Assembly: GCF_009363155.1 (NCBI RefSeq)
Contig: NZ_CP045302.1
Span: 75,001-139,000 of the forward strand
DNA: 64,000 nucleotides
Reading direction: 5' to 3'
Origin: Azotobacter salinestris
GTDB taxonomy: Bacteria > Pseudomonadota > Gammaproteobacteria > Pseudomonadales > Pseudomonadaceae
Below are positions 20,961 through 33,129 of this stretch, in pieces. The position numbers and the translations under genes were made by a program. The notes under the pieces were generated by a model. It saw nothing but the letters and a program-made list of their open reading frames with translations, was not told the origin of the DNA and did not search any database. The stretch's first letter is position 1, and each line of letters opens with the position of its first letter.

Positions 20961-21338
20961 GTTGCGACCCTCCTGGGAAGGCTGAGGCTGGGGAAGAAGG
21001 CCCGGCAGGCCGGGCGTCCTGGAATTCTGTGGAGGCAGTTGCCGGTGGACGGAGCCCCGGCTGGTGTCAGGCGGGTGTGGCGTGCGGGTGCCTGGGGCGG
21101 CAGCGGCATGCGCTCATCCATGAAGGCGTGGACTCCGCCTGGCGGGCATTGCATGCGTGCTCGATGAGCGATGACGGGCCGTCATGGATGTCTTGAATGC
21201 TTTGTTGTAAGTTTACGTAAATTTACGGCTTTCAATTCTTTTTGGTCAAGATTATGTATGGTTTATTACGAAATCGTTCGATGCTCAATCGTTTCTCCTG
21301 CAGAACGGGCCTGGAGGCGAGTACGCCTGTCGGCGCGC
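20961..21338. other. Intergenic region between gpmI and gntP
   Basis: No gene is apparent. The stretch near 21200-21290 is AT-rich and contains the perfect palindrome CGTAAATTTACG (21216-21227), a plausible operator or promoter element for gpmI, which is read leftwards from 20960. The part next to 21338 lies just downstream of the gntP stop and shows no convincing intrinsic terminator. Confidence 0.4.
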
Positions 21339-22691
21339 TCAGACCACCAGCGAGAGCAGCAGGATGAACAGCAGGCCGACCACGGAGAGCAGGGTCTCCA
21401 TGGCGGTCCAGGTCTTGAAGGTTTCGCTGACGCTCATGTTGAAGTACTGCTTGACCATCCAGAAGCCGGCGTCGTTGACGTGCGAGAGGATCAGCGAGCC
21501 GGCCCCGGTGGCGAGCACCAGCAGCTCCCGGTTGACCCCCGGCACCAGCTCGATCACCGGCACCACGATGCCGGCGCCGGTGATGGTGGCGACCGTGGCC
21601 GAACCGGTGGCGATGCGGATCAGCGCGGCGACCAGCCAGGCCAGCAGGATCGGCGAGACCTCGGCGTTCACCGCCAGCTGGCCGATCACGTTGCCCACCC
21701 CGCTGGTCACCAGCATCTGTTTGAAGCCGCCGCCGGCGCCGATGATCATGACGATGGCGGCGGTCGGCGCCAGGCTCTCCTCGAGCAGCTTGAACACCCG
21801 CTTGGGCGCGAAGCCGCGGGCGTAGCCGAAGGTGTACAGCGACAGCAGCAGGGCCAGCAGCAGGGCGCTGATCGGGTGGCCGATCAGGTCCATCCAGGCA
21901 CGCAGCAGGTGCCCCTCGGCCAGGGTCACGTCGGCGAAGGTCTTCAGCAGCATCAGGAACACCGGCAGCAGCACGGTGACCAGGGTCACGGAAAAGCTCG
22001 GCAGGTTGCCGGCCTCGGACTCGTGGGCGAGCTGCTCCATCAGCTCGGGCGAGGGGGTGCCGGGCACCCGGCGGGCGATGAAGGAGGCGAACAGCGGGCC
22101 GGCGATGATGGCGGTCGGCAGGGCGACGATCAGGCCGTAGAGGATGGTCTTGCCGATGTCGGCGCCGAACACGCCAATGGCCAGCAGCGGGCCGGGGTGC
22201 GGCGGCACCAGGCCGTGGACCGCGGAGAGGCCGGCGAGCAGGGGGATGCCGATCCGGATCAGCGAGACCCCGGTGCGCCGGGCGACGATGAACACCAGGG
22301 GGATCAGCAGGACGAAGCCGATCTCGAAGAACAGCGGGATGCCGACCAGGAAGGCGGCGAACATCATCGACCACTGCACGCGTTCCTTGCCGAAGGCCTG
22401 GATCAGGGTGCGGGCGATCTGATCGGCGCCGCCGGACTCGGCCATCATCTTGCCGAGCATGGTGCCCAGGGCGAGGATGATGCCGACGAAGCCGAGGACG
22501 CCGCCGAAGCCGTCCTGGAAGGCCTTGATGACCTGGTCCACCGGCATGCCGGAGGTCAGGCCGAGGAACAGGGCGGAGATGATCAGGGCGAGGAAGGGGT
22601 GCAGCTTGAAGCGGGTGATCAGGACGATCAGGCCGACGATGGCGACCAGCGCATCGAGCAGCAGCAGGGTGGTGTGGGACAGGCCCGGCAT
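21339..22691 (-). CDS. gntP: Gluconate:H+ symporter (GntP family)
   Basis: The 450-residue integral membrane protein has about 12 to 14 hydrophobic segments and GntP-family motifs such as VPPHPGPLLAIGVFGADIGKT and FNMSVSETFKTWT near the C-terminus. The family imports gluconate or related sugar acids with protons through the inner membrane. It follows gluconokinase on the same strand with a 77-bp gap that holds a GntR-like palindrome at 22734-22748. In P. aeruginosa the equivalent gluconate permease gene is also next to gluconokinase and gntR. Confidence 0.93.
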   Translation of the reverse strand: MPGLSHTTLLLLDALVAIVGLIVLITRFKLHPFLALIISALFLGLTSGMPVDQVIKAFQDGFGGVLGFVGIILALGTMLGKMMAESGGADQIARTLIQAFGKERVQWSMMFAAFLVGIPLFFEIGFVLLIPLVFIVARRTGVSLIRIGIPLLAGLSAVHGLVPPHPGPLLAIGVFGADIGKTILYGLIVALPTAIIAGPLFASFIARRVPGTPSPELMEQLAHESEAGNLPSFSVTLVTVLLPVFLMLLKTFADVTLAEGHLLRAWMDLIGHPISALLLALLLSLYTFGYARGFAPKRVFKLLEESLAPTAAIVMIIGAGGGFKQMLVTSGVGNVIGQLAVNAEVSPILLAWLVAALIRIATGSATVATITGAGIVVPVIELVPGVNRELLVLATGAGSLILSHVNDAGFWMVKQYFNMSVSETFKTWTAMETLLSVVGLLFILLLSLVV

Positions 22692-22733
22692 GGGAGTTCT
22701 CCTAGTTGTCGTTGTTATGGGCGGAGGCTGTTT

Positions 22734-22748
22734 AGGCTAGCGCTGCCT
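22734..22748. promoter_or_regulatory. GntR-like operator before gntP
   Basis: AGGCTAGCGCTGCCT is an imperfect palindrome with the TAGCGCT core, 43 bases upstream of the gntP start. It is one of four related sites in the window (see 23461, 29285 and 35249). I recall P. aeruginosa GntR recognising a site ending in TAGCGCT, so regulation by the GntR encoded at 23629 is likely. It is the weakest of the four. Confidence 0.45.
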
Positions 22749-22768
22749 TTGAGCGCGAAGACTGTCGC

Positions 22769-23293
22769 TCAATCCGGAACATACTCCTGCCACCATTTTT
22801 GGGCGGCGGTGGCCAGTTGCTGCACGTCGCCGTCCGAGGCATCCAGGACCAGGGTCCGCGGTTCGTGCAGGGGTGGCTCGAGGATGGCGAACTGGCTGTC
22901 GATCATGCTGGCCGGCATGAAATGGCCGGGGCGCTCGGCGACCCGACGGGCGGCGACGGCGGGGCTCAGTTCGAGGTACACGAAGCCGAGCCCGGGCACG
23001 GCCTGGCGCAGGCGTTCCCGGTAGCTGCGCTTGAGCGCCGAGCAGGACAGCACCGGACGCCGTCCGGCGGCGATGGCGTGGCGCAGCTCGTCGCACAGGA
23101 TGCCGAGCCAGCCGTCGCGGTCCTCGTCGGTCAGCGGGATGCCGGCGCTCATCTTGCGGATGTTTTCCGGTGGGTGGAAGGCATCGCCCTCGATGCAGAT
23201 GGCGCCGCTGAGCCGGCAGAGCGCCTGGCCGACGCTGGACTTGCCGCAGCCGGCGACGCCCATGATCACCAGGGCAGGAATGGGTGAGTGCAT
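22769..23293 (-). CDS. gntK: Gluconokinase
   Basis: The 174-residue enzyme phosphorylates gluconate to 6-phosphogluconate, feeding Edd directly. The P-loop GVAGCGKS is at residues 12-19. The family segments EGDAFHPPENIRKMSAGIPLTDEDR, VLSCSALKRSYRE(R)L and HFMPASMIDSQFA follow. It is transcribed divergently from gntR and in the same direction as gntP, so gntK-gntP is probably one unit controlled by GntR. Confidence 0.95.
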   Translation of the reverse strand: MHSPIPALVIMGVAGCGKSSVGQALCRLSGAICIEGDAFHPPENIRKMSAGIPLTDEDRDGWLGILCDELRHAIAAGRRPVLSCSALKRSYRERLRQAVPGLGFVYLELSPAVAARRVAERPGHFMPASMIDSQFAILEPPLHEPRTLVLDASDGDVQQLATAAQKWWQEYVPD

Positions 23294-23460
23294 ATGTCAC
23301 CTCGTTGGGTGGATAGCGCCACCTTCGCCGAGGGCGAAGCAATTCGCAAGACGGGGTTGTCGCAGTCCAGGGGCGTTGTCGTGACTCGTGCCCGGAGGCT
23401 TGCCGGGATGACGGCAGCCATGGGCGGATCGAGCGTTTTCCAGCGATTGCCGTGCCCTGC

Positions 23461-23476
23461 AGGACAGCGCTATCCT
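23461..23476. promoter_or_regulatory. GntR-like operator between gntK and gntR
   Basis: AGGACAGCGCTATCCT is a 16-base palindrome with 14 matching positions, in the divergent gntK/gntR promoter region. It matches the sites at 29285 and 35249 over the core ACAGCGCTATC. Its placement allows GntR to control itself and gntK. Confidence 0.65.
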
Positions 23477-23628
23477 ATGGGGCGTCCTCTGGTTTGACAA
23501 GCCGGTCGGAGGGGATGGGGGGAGACGGCGACGGCGCAGCGGGGCGAGAATGGTCGACCCGCAGGTGCTGCAGTCTTCCACGGTGCCTGCCGTTCCATTC
23601 CGATACTGCTCATGGTGCGACTGTCTAG

Positions 23629-24660
23629 ATGACCACCCCCAAGAACGATAAGAATACCCGTACCACCGGACGCCCGACGCTCAACGAAGTGGCACGCCGT
23701 GCCGGCGTCAGTCCGATCACCGCCTCCCGGGCCCTGCGCGGCATTCCCAGCGTCGCCGAGGAGCTGGCGCAGCGGGTCCGCGAGGCGGCCGGCGAACTGG
23801 GCTATGTGGCCAACCCGGCGGCGCGGGCCCTGGCCTCCGCGCGCAGCCAGACCGTGGCGGTGGTGGTGCCCTCCCTGGGCAACCAGCTGTTCGTCGAAAC
23901 CCTCGAGGCCATCCACGCGGTGATGCGGCCGAAGGGGCTGGAGGTGCTGATCGGCAACTCCCACTACTCGCGCGACGAGGAAGAGGATCTGATCCGCAAC
24001 TACCTCGCCTATCAACCGCGCGGCCTGCTGCTCACCGGTTTCGAGCGCACCGAGAGCGCCCGGCGCATGCTCGAGTCCAGCGGCATTCCCTGCGTCTACA
24101 TGATGGATCTGGATTCCGGCGCCGGCCTGCACTGCGTCGGCTTTTCGCAGATACGCGCCGGCGCGGCGGCGGCCGAACACCTGATCGCCCGCGGCCGGCG
24201 GCGGATGGCCTTCGTCGGCGCCCAGCTCGACCAGCGCACCCTGCTGCGCGGCGAGGGTTTCCGTCGGGCCCTGCAGCAGGCCGGCCTCTACGATCCCGCC
24301 CTGGAGCTGCTGACCCCGCGGCCGTCCTCCGTCGGTCTCGGTTGCGAACTCTTCGCCCAGCTCATGGCCACTCATCCGCAGATCGACGCCATCTTCTTCG
24401 GCAACGACGACCTGGCCCACGGCGGTCTGCTGGAGGCCATGCGCCGCGGCGTGAAGATTCCCGAGCAGGTGGCGGTGCTCGGTTTCAACGACCTGCCGGC
24501 TTCGGCCTTCACGGTGCCGCGGCTCAGCAGCATACGCACGCCGCGCGAGGCCATCGGACGCCGCGCCGCCGAACTGTTGCTCGCGCTGATGGCTGGCCAG
24601 CCGATCGCCGAGCCGGTGCAGGACATCGGCTTCGAGCTGATGGTGCGCGAGAGCACCTGA
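23629..24660 (+). CDS. gntR: GntR, LacI-family gluconate-responsive repressor
   Basis: The 343-residue protein has an N-terminal LacI-type helix-turn-helix (TLNEVARRAGVSPITASRALRG, about residues 16-37) and a hinge helix (YVANPAARALAS). A periplasmic-binding-protein-like effector domain follows. It sits divergently from gluconokinase, as gntR does in P. aeruginosa, and so most likely represses gluconate uptake and phosphorylation until gluconate or 6-phosphogluconate is present. The first codons contain an AAGAACGATAAGAA stretch that resembles a Hfq/Crc target. The start is the first ATG; no strong Shine-Dalgarno precedes it. Confidence 0.9.
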   Translation: MTTPKNDKNTRTTGRPTLNEVARRAGVSPITASRALRGIPSVAEELAQRVREAAGELGYVANPAARALASARSQTVAVVVPSLGNQLFVETLEAIHAVMRPKGLEVLIGNSHYSRDEEEDLIRNYLAYQPRGLLLTGFERTESARRMLESSGIPCVYMMDLDSGAGLHCVGFSQIRAGAAAAEHLIARGRRRMAFVGAQLDQRTLLRGEGFRRALQQAGLYDPALELLTPRPSSVGLGCELFAQLMATHPQIDAIFFGNDDLAHGGLLEAMRRGVKIPEQVAVLGFNDLPASAFTVPRLSSIRTPREAIGRRAAELLLALMAGQPIAEPVQDIGFELMVREST

Positions 24661-24887
24661 GGGTTTCGAGCGGGAGCGATTGCTTGTGGAGGGCTTCGAC
24701 GTGCGTTGCATGACGGGCTTCTTCCAGTGGTGCCACGGTTGAGCCTGCTCCCGGGAGTAGTGGTGCTGTTGCAAAATTCTTGTTGTTTTAATATCAAAAT
24801 AGGCCAAATAAAGGGCTGGTTTTTCAATTGATACAGGGTATATTGGTTTTTATACAACAAATATACCCGCTACCTGGAGTTTATCCC
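24661..24887. promoter_or_regulatory. AT-rich edd promoter region with possible HexR half-site
   Basis: From about 24770 the sequence becomes very AT-rich. TTGGTTTTTATACAA (24843-24857), next to the ACAACAAATA stretch, comes close to the TTGT-N7-ACAA pattern I recall for Pseudomonas HexR operators, with one mismatch. HexR is encoded just after edd, so control of edd by HexR is reasonable. The exact site is uncertain. Confidence 0.4.
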
Positions 24888-26714
24888 ATGCATCCCCGAG
24901 TCCTTGAGGTAACCGAGCGTCTGGTTGAACGCAGCCGCGCCACGCGCGAACGCTATCTGGCCATGATCCAGGCCGCCGCCGATGAGGGGCCGCAGCGCGG
25001 CAAGCTGCAGTGTGCCAACTTCGCCCACGGCGTGGCCGCCTGCGACGGCAGCGACAAGCAGCGCCTGCGGCTGATGGACTCCGTCAACGTGGCCATCGTC
25101 ACGGCCTACAACGACATGCTCTCCGCCCACCAGCCCTACGAGCACTATCCGGAGCGGATCAAGCGCGTCCTGCGCGACATGGGCTCGGTCGGCCAGGTCG
25201 CCGGCGGCGTACCGGCCATGTGCGACGGTGTCACTCAGGGCGAGCCGGGCATGGAGCTGGCTCTGGCCAGCCGCGAGGTGATTGCGCTGTCCACGGCGGT
25301 GGCCTTGTCCCACAACATGTTCGATGCGGCCCTGTACCTCGGCATCTGCGACAAGATCGTCCCCGGCCTGCTGATGGGCGCCCTGCGCTTCGGCCACCTG
25401 CCGGCGCTGTTCATGCCCAGCGGGCCGATGGTCTCGGGCCTGTCGAACAAAGAAAAGGCGGATGTGAGACAGCGCTACGCCGAAGGCAAGGCCAGCCGCG
25501 ACGAACTGCTCGAGTCCGAGATGAAGGCCTACCACGGCGTCGGCACCTGCACCTTCTACGGCACCGCCAACACCAACCAGATGCTGATGGAGGTGATGGG
25601 CCTGCACCTGCCGGGCTCCTCCTTCGTCAATCCGGGCACCCCGCTGCGCGACCTGCTGACCGAGGAGGCCGCCCGTCAGGTCACCCGACTGACCAGGCAG
25701 GGCGGTCAGTTCGTGCCGCTCGGCCGGATCGTCGACGAGCGCGTGCTGGTCAACTCGGTGGTGGCGCTGCACGCCACCGGCGGCTCCACCAACCACACCC
25801 TGCACCTGCCGGCCATCGCCCAGGCCGCCGGCATCCAGCTGACCTGGCAGGACATGGCCGATCTCTCCGAGGTGGTGCCGACCCTGACCAAGGTCTACCC
25901 GAACGGCAAGGCCGACATCAACCACTTCCAGGCCGCCGGCGGCGTGGCCTTCCTGGTCCGCGAGCTGCTCGACGCCGGGCTGCTCCACGAGGACGTCGAG
26001 ACGGTGGTCGGGCGCGGCCTGCGCCGCTACACCCAGGAGCCTTTCCTCGACGGGGAGCAACTGGTCTGGCGCGACGGCCCGGCGCAGAGTCTCGACGAGA
26101 ACATCCTGCGTCCGGCGGCCCAGCCCTTCTCGGCCGAGGGCGGCCTGCGGGTTATGGTCGGCAACCTGGGCCGGGGCGTGATGAAGGTGTCCGCGGTGGC
26201 GCCCGAGCATCAGGTGGTGGAGGCGCCGGTGCGGGTGTTCCGCGACCAGCAGGAGTTGGCCGATGCCTTCAAGGCCGGCGAGCTGGAGCGCGACCTGGTG
26301 GCGGTGATGCTGTTCCAGGGCCCGCGCAGCAACGGCATGCCCGAACTGCACAAGATGACTCCCTACCTGGGCGTGCTGCAGGACCGCGGCTTCAAGGTGG
26401 CGCTGGTGACCGACGGGCGGATGTCCGGGGCTTCCGGCAAGGTGCCGGCGGCCATCCACGTCTGTCCGGAGGCCATCGATGGCGGCCCGCTGGCCAGGCT
26501 GCGCGACGGCGACGTGGTGCGTGTCGATGGCCGCGCCGGCACCCTGGAGGTGCTGGTAGACGCCGCCGAGCTGGCCGCCCGCGAACCGGCGAGTGTCCCG
26601 CAGGGCGCGGGCGTCGGCTGCGGCCGCGAGCTGTTCGGCTTCATGCGCGCGGCATTCAGTACGGCGGAGCAGGGCGCGAGCGCTTTCACCGCCGGTCTGG
26701 AGGGGCTGAAGTAG
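24888..26714 (+). CDS. edd: Phosphogluconate dehydratase (Edd)
   Basis: The 608-residue 4Fe-4S enzyme dehydrates 6-phosphogluconate to KDPG, the first committed step of the Entner-Doudoroff pathway. IlvD/Edd family segments are clear: [21 protein letters not shown] with a cluster Cys, [14 protein letters not shown] with another, and the C-terminal [15 protein letters not shown]. Length is typical. I chose ATG at 24888, preceded by ctggag, giving the family start [12 protein letters not shown]. It converges with hexR, with only seven bases between the two stops. Confidence 0.96.
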   Translation: MHPRVLEVTERLVERSRATRERYLAMIQAAADEGPQRGKLQCANFAHGVAACDGSDKQRLRLMDSVNVAIVTAYNDMLSAHQPYEHYPERIKRVLRDMGSVGQVAGGVPAMCDGVTQGEPGMELALASREVIALSTAVALSHNMFDAALYLGICDKIVPGLLMGALRFGHLPALFMPSGPMVSGLSNKEKADVRQRYAEGKASRDELLESEMKAYHGVGTCTFYGTANTNQMLMEVMGLHLPGSSFVNPGTPLRDLLTEEAARQVTRLTRQGGQFVPLGRIVDERVLVNSVVALHATGGSTNHTLHLPAIAQAAGIQLTWQDMADLSEVVPTLTKVYPNGKADINHFQAAGGVAFLVRELLDAGLLHEDVETVVGRGLRRYTQEPFLDGEQLVWRDGPAQSLDENILRPAAQPFSAEGGLRVMVGNLGRGVMKVSAVAPEHQVVEAPVRVFRDQQELADAFKAGELERDLVAVMLFQGPRSNGMPELHKMTPYLGVLQDRGFKVALVTDGRMSGASGKVPAAIHVCPEAIDGGPLARLRDGDVVRVDGRAGTLEVLVDAAELAAREPASVPQGAGVGCGRELFGFMRAAFSTAEQGASAFTAGLEGLK

Positions 26715-26721
26715 GAAGTGG

Positions 26722-27591
26722 CTAGAGAAGTTCGTCGTCGCTTGGATAACGGGTGCTGTTGAGGCTTTCCTTGATCTTGCGCAGGTGCGGCTGGAAGTCG
26801 ATGCCGCGGCGCAGGGTCATGCCGGCGGCCAGCACGTCGAGCACGGTGAGCTGGATGATCCGCGAGGTCATCGGCATGTAGATGTCGGTGTCCTCCGGCA
26901 GCGGGATGTTCAGGCTCAGGGTGCAGGCCTTGGCCAGCGGTGAGCCGGCGGCGGTCAGGCCGAGCACCGAGGCGCCGTTCTCGCGGGCCAGGTGCGCCAC
27001 CTCGACCAGTTCGCGGGTGCGCCCGGTGTAGGAAATGATCACGAAGAGATCGCCGGTGTGGGCCACGGAGGCGAGCATGCGCTGCATCAGCACGTCGCTC
27101 TGCGCCGACACGGCGAGGTTGAAGCGGAAGAACTTGTGCTGGGCGTCCTGGGCCACCGAGGCCGAGGCGCCGAGGCCGAAGAAGTGGATCTGCCGGGCCT
27201 GGATCAGCAGGTCGACCGCCTTGTCGATGAGCTGCGGGTCGAGTGCCTGGCAGGCGCTGTCCAGCGAGGCGATGGTGCTGCCGAAGATCTTGCGGGTGTA
27301 GGCCTCGGGACCGTCGTCGGCCTCCACCGCGCGGCTCACGTAGGCGGCGCCGCTGGCCAGGCTCTGCGCCAGTTGCAGCTTCAGTTCGGGATAGCCGCTG
27401 ACGGCGAAGGAGCGGCAGAAGCGGTTGACGGTCGGCTCGCTGACCTGGGCGGCCTGGGCGAGCGAGGCGATGCTGTAACGGGTGGCTTGCTGCGGGTCCT
27501 GCAAGATGACTTCGGCGACCTTGCGCTCGGCCTTGTTCAGCTCTTCCAGACGGCTCTGGATCTGTTCCAGCAAATTGCGCGTGCGATCCAT
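26722..27591 (-). CDS. hexR: HexR, RpiR-family repressor of glucose metabolism
   Basis: The 289-residue regulator has an N-terminal RpiR helix-turn-helix (about residues 1-77, with [20 protein letters not shown]) and a C-terminal SIS sugar-phosphate domain (about 120-265, [18 protein letters not shown] and ISYTGRTRE). In pseudomonads HexR represses zwf, edd and gap and is released by KDPG. It is transcribed divergently from zwf, with a HexR-like box at 27682-27696 in between. The start ([14 protein letters not shown]) agrees with known family members. Confidence 0.95.
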   Translation of the reverse strand: MDRTRNLLEQIQSRLEELNKAERKVAEVILQDPQQATRYSIASLAQAAQVSEPTVNRFCRSFAVSGYPELKLQLAQSLASGAAYVSRAVEADDGPEAYTRKIFGSTIASLDSACQALDPQLIDKAVDLLIQARQIHFFGLGASASVAQDAQHKFFRFNLAVSAQSDVLMQRMLASVAHTGDLFVIISYTGRTRELVEVAHLARENGASVLGLTAAGSPLAKACTLSLNIPLPEDTDIYMPMTSRIIQLTVLDVLAAGMTLRRGIDFQPHLRKIKESLNSTRYPSDDELL

Positions 27592-27681
27592 GTTGGTTCC
27601 TGGGATGGATGATGCATTGAGAGTCTTATCGTAACTGGGCGCTTCCGAGAGGAGCCACTGGAAATCCCGGTTATGGAGAAA

Positions 27682-27696
27682 TGTAGTTTTATTACG
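27682..27696. promoter_or_regulatory. HexR-like operator in the hexR-zwf intergenic region
   Basis: TGTAGTTTTATTACG is an imperfect palindrome matching 11 of 15 positions of the gammaproteobacterial HexR consensus as I recall it (TGTAATTAAATTACA). It lies 70 bases before zwf and 90 before hexR, suited to dual repression. Confidence 0.5.
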
Positions 27697-27752
27697 CAAT
27701 TCTTGTTGATGAAACGATTCAACAGTGCTTTCATAAATCCGTACTTTGACAA

Positions 27753-27763
27753 AAGAACAAACA
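27753..27763 (+). promoter_or_regulatory. Hfq/Crc-type A-rich motif at the zwf start
   Basis: AAGAACAAACA follows the AAnAAnAA pattern of Pseudomonas Hfq-Crc catabolite-repression targets and lies two bases before the zwf ATG, where no good Shine-Dalgarno is seen. Binding there would block ribosome access. The assignment rests on motif and position only. Confidence 0.5.
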
Positions 27764-27765
27764 CC

Positions 27766-29235
<1,470 letters not shown>

Positions 29236-29284
29236 GGCCGCCCGGCACGCCCCGAGCGCATTCGGCAGTGTTCCGGCTCGCCTA

Positions 29285-29298
29285 AGACAGCGCTATCT
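29285..29298. promoter_or_regulatory. GntR-like operator between zwf and eda
   Basis: AGACAGCGCTATCT is a palindrome with 12 of 14 matching positions and differs at one base from the perfect site upstream of lamB. It is 85 bases before eda, suggesting that eda has its own GntR-controlled promoter in addition to read-through from zwf. Confidence 0.6.
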
Positions 29299-29383
29299 GA
29301 CAGCCGGCCAAGCGTCACTGTGCCTTTTCCCGCGTTTTTCCGACTTCTAACCGGTGCCCGATGAGCCCGAAGGACCAACCGAT

Positions 29384-30073
29384 ATGAGCAGCATCCAGAA
29401 CAACAAACCGGCCACCTCCCAGAGCGTGCCGAGCATGGCCGACAAGGTCGCCCTGATCGATCGGCTGTGTGCGGAGGCCCGCATCCTTCCCGTCATCACT
29501 ATCGAGCGCGAGGCGGACATCCTGCCGATGGCCGATGCCCTGGCCGCCGGCGGCCTGCGCACCCTGGAAGTCACCCTGCGCTCCGAGCACGGCCTGACCG
29601 CCATCCGCGTACTGCGCGAAGCGCGCCCGGAGCTCTGCGTCGGCGCCGGCACCGTGCTCGACGAAAGCATGCTGGCCGATGCCGTGGCGGCGGGGGCGCA
29701 GTTCATCGTCACCCCCGGCAGCACCCCCGAACTGCTGAAGGCCGGGGTGAGCTGCCCGGTGCCGCTGCTGCCGGGCATCGGCAGCGCCTCGGAGCTCATG
29801 GTCGGCTACGCCCTGGGCTACCGCCGCTTCAAGCTGTTCCCGGCCGAGATCGCCGGCGGCATCCCGGCGCTGAAGGCGCTCGGCGGGCCGTTCGGCAACG
29901 TCCGTTTCTGCCCCACCGGCGGCGTCAACCCGAGCAACGTCAAGAACTACATGGCCCAGCCCAACGTGATGTGCGTGGGCGGCTCCTGGATGCTGGACAG
30001 CGCCTGGACGCGCGCAGGCGACTGGCAGCGCGTTCAGCAGGCCAGTGCCGAGGCCCTGCAACTGCTGGGCTGA
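29384..30073 (+). CDS. eda: KDPG aldolase (2-dehydro-3-deoxyphosphogluconate aldolase)
   Basis: The 229-residue class I aldolase splits KDPG into pyruvate and glyceraldehyde 3-phosphate. The Schiff-base Lys150 lies in FKLFPAE and the catalytic Glu62 in TLEVTLR; GAGTV, TPG and PTGGVNPSN are family motifs. I chose ATG at 29384 with AAGGA nine bases upstream. Codons 6-8 carry AACAACAAA, which fits the Hfq/Crc target pattern. A roughly 20-residue polar N-terminal extension precedes the conserved fold, as in other Pseudomonas Eda proteins. Confidence 0.95.
   Translation: MSSIQNNKPATSQSVPSMADKVALIDRLCAEARILPVITIEREADILPMADALAAGGLRTLEVTLRSEHGLTAIRVLREARPELCVGAGTVLDESMLADAVAAGAQFIVTPGSTPELLKAGVSCPVPLLPGIGSASELMVGYALGYRRFKLFPAEIAGGIPALKALGGPFGNVRFCPTGGVNPSNVKNYMAQPNVMCVGGSWMLDSAWTRAGDWQRVQQASAEALQLLG
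29399..29407 (+). promoter_or_regulatory. Hfq/Crc-type A-rich motif at the eda start
   Basis: AACAACAAA in the first codons of eda fits AAnAAnAA. It is the same kind of signal as at zwf, gntR (23641-23654) and lamB (35328-35338), which strengthens each single weak call. Confidence 0.4.
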
Positions 30074-30144
30074 CCGGTCAGCCGAAGGTTTTCCGCTTGC
30101 CCGTTGTTGCACAGATAGAAAGTTCCCTTGGAGGACTCTACAAG

Positions 30145-31590
30145 ATGCTGCGTAGAACAAAGATCGTCGCCACCCTCGGCCCAGCCACCGAAACCCCCGA
30201 AGTCCTCGAAGGCCTGATCAAGGCCGGCGTCGACGTGGTGCGCCTGAACTTCTCCCACGGCAAGGCCGAGGAGCACATGGCCCGCGCCGCCCTGGTCCGC
30301 GAGATGGCCGCCAAGCACGGGCGCTTCGTCGCCATCCTCGCCGACCTGCAGGGGCCGAAGATCCGCATCTCGCGCTTCGCCGAAGGCAAGGTGATGCTGG
30401 AGAAGGGCCAGCAGTTCATCCTCGACGCCGCCCTGGACAAGAACGCCGGCGACGCCAGCCGCGTGGGCATCGACTACGAGGCGCTGATCACCGATAGCAA
30501 GCCCGGCGACATCCTGCTGCTCGACGACGGCCGCGTGGTGCTCAAGACCCTCAAGGTCGAAGCCACCCAGCTGGTCTGCGAGGTGCTGGTCGCCGGCCCG
30601 CTGTCCAACAACAAGGGCATCAACCGCCAGGGCGGCGGCCTGTCCGCCTCGGCGCTGACCGACAAGGACTGCGAGGACATCAAGACCGCCGCGAGCATGC
30701 AGGTCGACTACCTGGCGGTGTCCTTCCCGCGCGATGCCGCCGACATGCAGCATGCCCGCCGGCTGATGCAGGAAGCCGGCGGCAACGCCGGGCTGGTGGC
30801 GAAGATCGAGCGCGCCGAGGCGGTGGCCGATGCGCAGGTGCTCGATGGCATCATCCTCGCCTCCGAGGCGGTGATGGTCGCCCGCGGCGATCTGGGCGTG
30901 GAGATCGGCGACGCCGAGCTGGTCGGCGTGCAGAAGCGCATCATCGAGCGGGCGCGGGTGCTCAACCGCGCGGTGATCACCGCCACGCAGATGATGGAGA
31001 CCATGATCACCCAGTCGCTGCCGACCCGCGCCGAGGTGTTCGACGTGGCCAACGCGGTGCTTGACGGCACCGACGCGGTGATGCTCTCGGCGGAGACCGC
31101 CGCCGGCGCCTACCCGGTGGAGACCGTGGAAGCCATGGGGCGGATCATCCTCGGCGCCGAGAAGCACCCGCTGGCGCATCGCTCGAAGCACCGCATGGAC
31201 CAGGTGTTCCACAAGATCGACGAGACCATCGCCCTGTCGGCGATGTACGCGGCCAACCACCTGGAAGGGGTCAAGGCGATCGTCTGCCTGACCGAGAGCG
31301 GCGACACCCCGCGGCTGATGTCGCGGATCCGCTCGCATCTGCCGATCTACGCCTTCTCCCGCCATCCGCGCACGCAGAGCCGCGTGGCGCTGTTCCGCGG
31401 CGTGAACCCGGTGCCCTTCGAGACCGACCGGATCGCCGAGGCCGAGCTGAACGCCCGCGCGGTCAAGGAGCTGATGCAGCGCAACCTGGTGTTCGAGGGC
31501 GACCTGGTGCTGATCACCAAGGGCGCTGGCAACGCCCAGGGCGGCACCGACACCCTGCGCATCGTGCGCGTGGGTGACGTCATCCACTGA
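30145..31590 (+). CDS. pykA: Pyruvate kinase (PykA type)
   Basis: The 481-residue enzyme makes pyruvate and ATP from phosphoenolpyruvate. The N-terminus [17 protein letters not shown], the active-site block [11 protein letters not shown] and [10 protein letters not shown], and [10 protein letters not shown] are diagnostic. Length and lack of extra domains match the E. coli PykA class. ATG at 30145 is preceded by TTGGAGGA. It lies 71 bases after eda and is followed by a small overlapping gene and eno, giving a likely pyk-eno-gapN transcript. Confidence 0.95.
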   Translation: MLRRTKIVATLGPATETPEVLEGLIKAGVDVVRLNFSHGKAEEHMARAALVREMAAKHGRFVAILADLQGPKIRISRFAEGKVMLEKGQQFILDAALDKNAGDASRVGIDYEALITDSKPGDILLLDDGRVVLKTLKVEATQLVCEVLVAGPLSNNKGINRQGGGLSASALTDKDCEDIKTAASMQVDYLAVSFPRDAADMQHARRLMQEAGGNAGLVAKIERAEAVADAQVLDGIILASEAVMVARGDLGVEIGDAELVGVQKRIIERARVLNRAVITATQMMETMITQSLPTRAEVFDVANAVLDGTDAVMLSAETAAGAYPVETVEAMGRIILGAEKHPLAHRSKHRMDQVFHKIDETIALSAMYAANHLEGVKAIVCLTESGDTPRLMSRIRSHLPIYAFSRHPRTQSRVALFRGVNPVPFETDRIAEAELNARAVKELMQRNLVFEGDLVLITKGAGNAQGGTDTLRIVRVGDVIH

Positions 31591-33057
<1,467 letters not shown>

Positions 33058-33074
33058 ATCCAGTCGGACGGTCG

Positions 33075-33100
33075 ATGCGCCCGGTGCGAGCCGGGCGCAT
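33075..33100 (+). terminator. Hairpin between eno and gapN
   Basis: ATGCGCCCGG / CCGGGCGCAT is a perfect ten-base stem with a six-base loop, 17 bases after the eno stop and 29 before gapN, with only two T residues after it. It may attenuate transcription or protect the upstream mRNA end. Confidence 0.55.
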
Positions 33101-33129
33101 TTCCACATCACAACGAGGACGACACAAGC

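Noticed and set aside
21171-23024. 617-codon plus-strand frame across gntP and gntK
   Set aside because: Antisense to a clear permease and kinase; composition is repetitive Gln/Asp/Gly/Ala typical of shadow frames.
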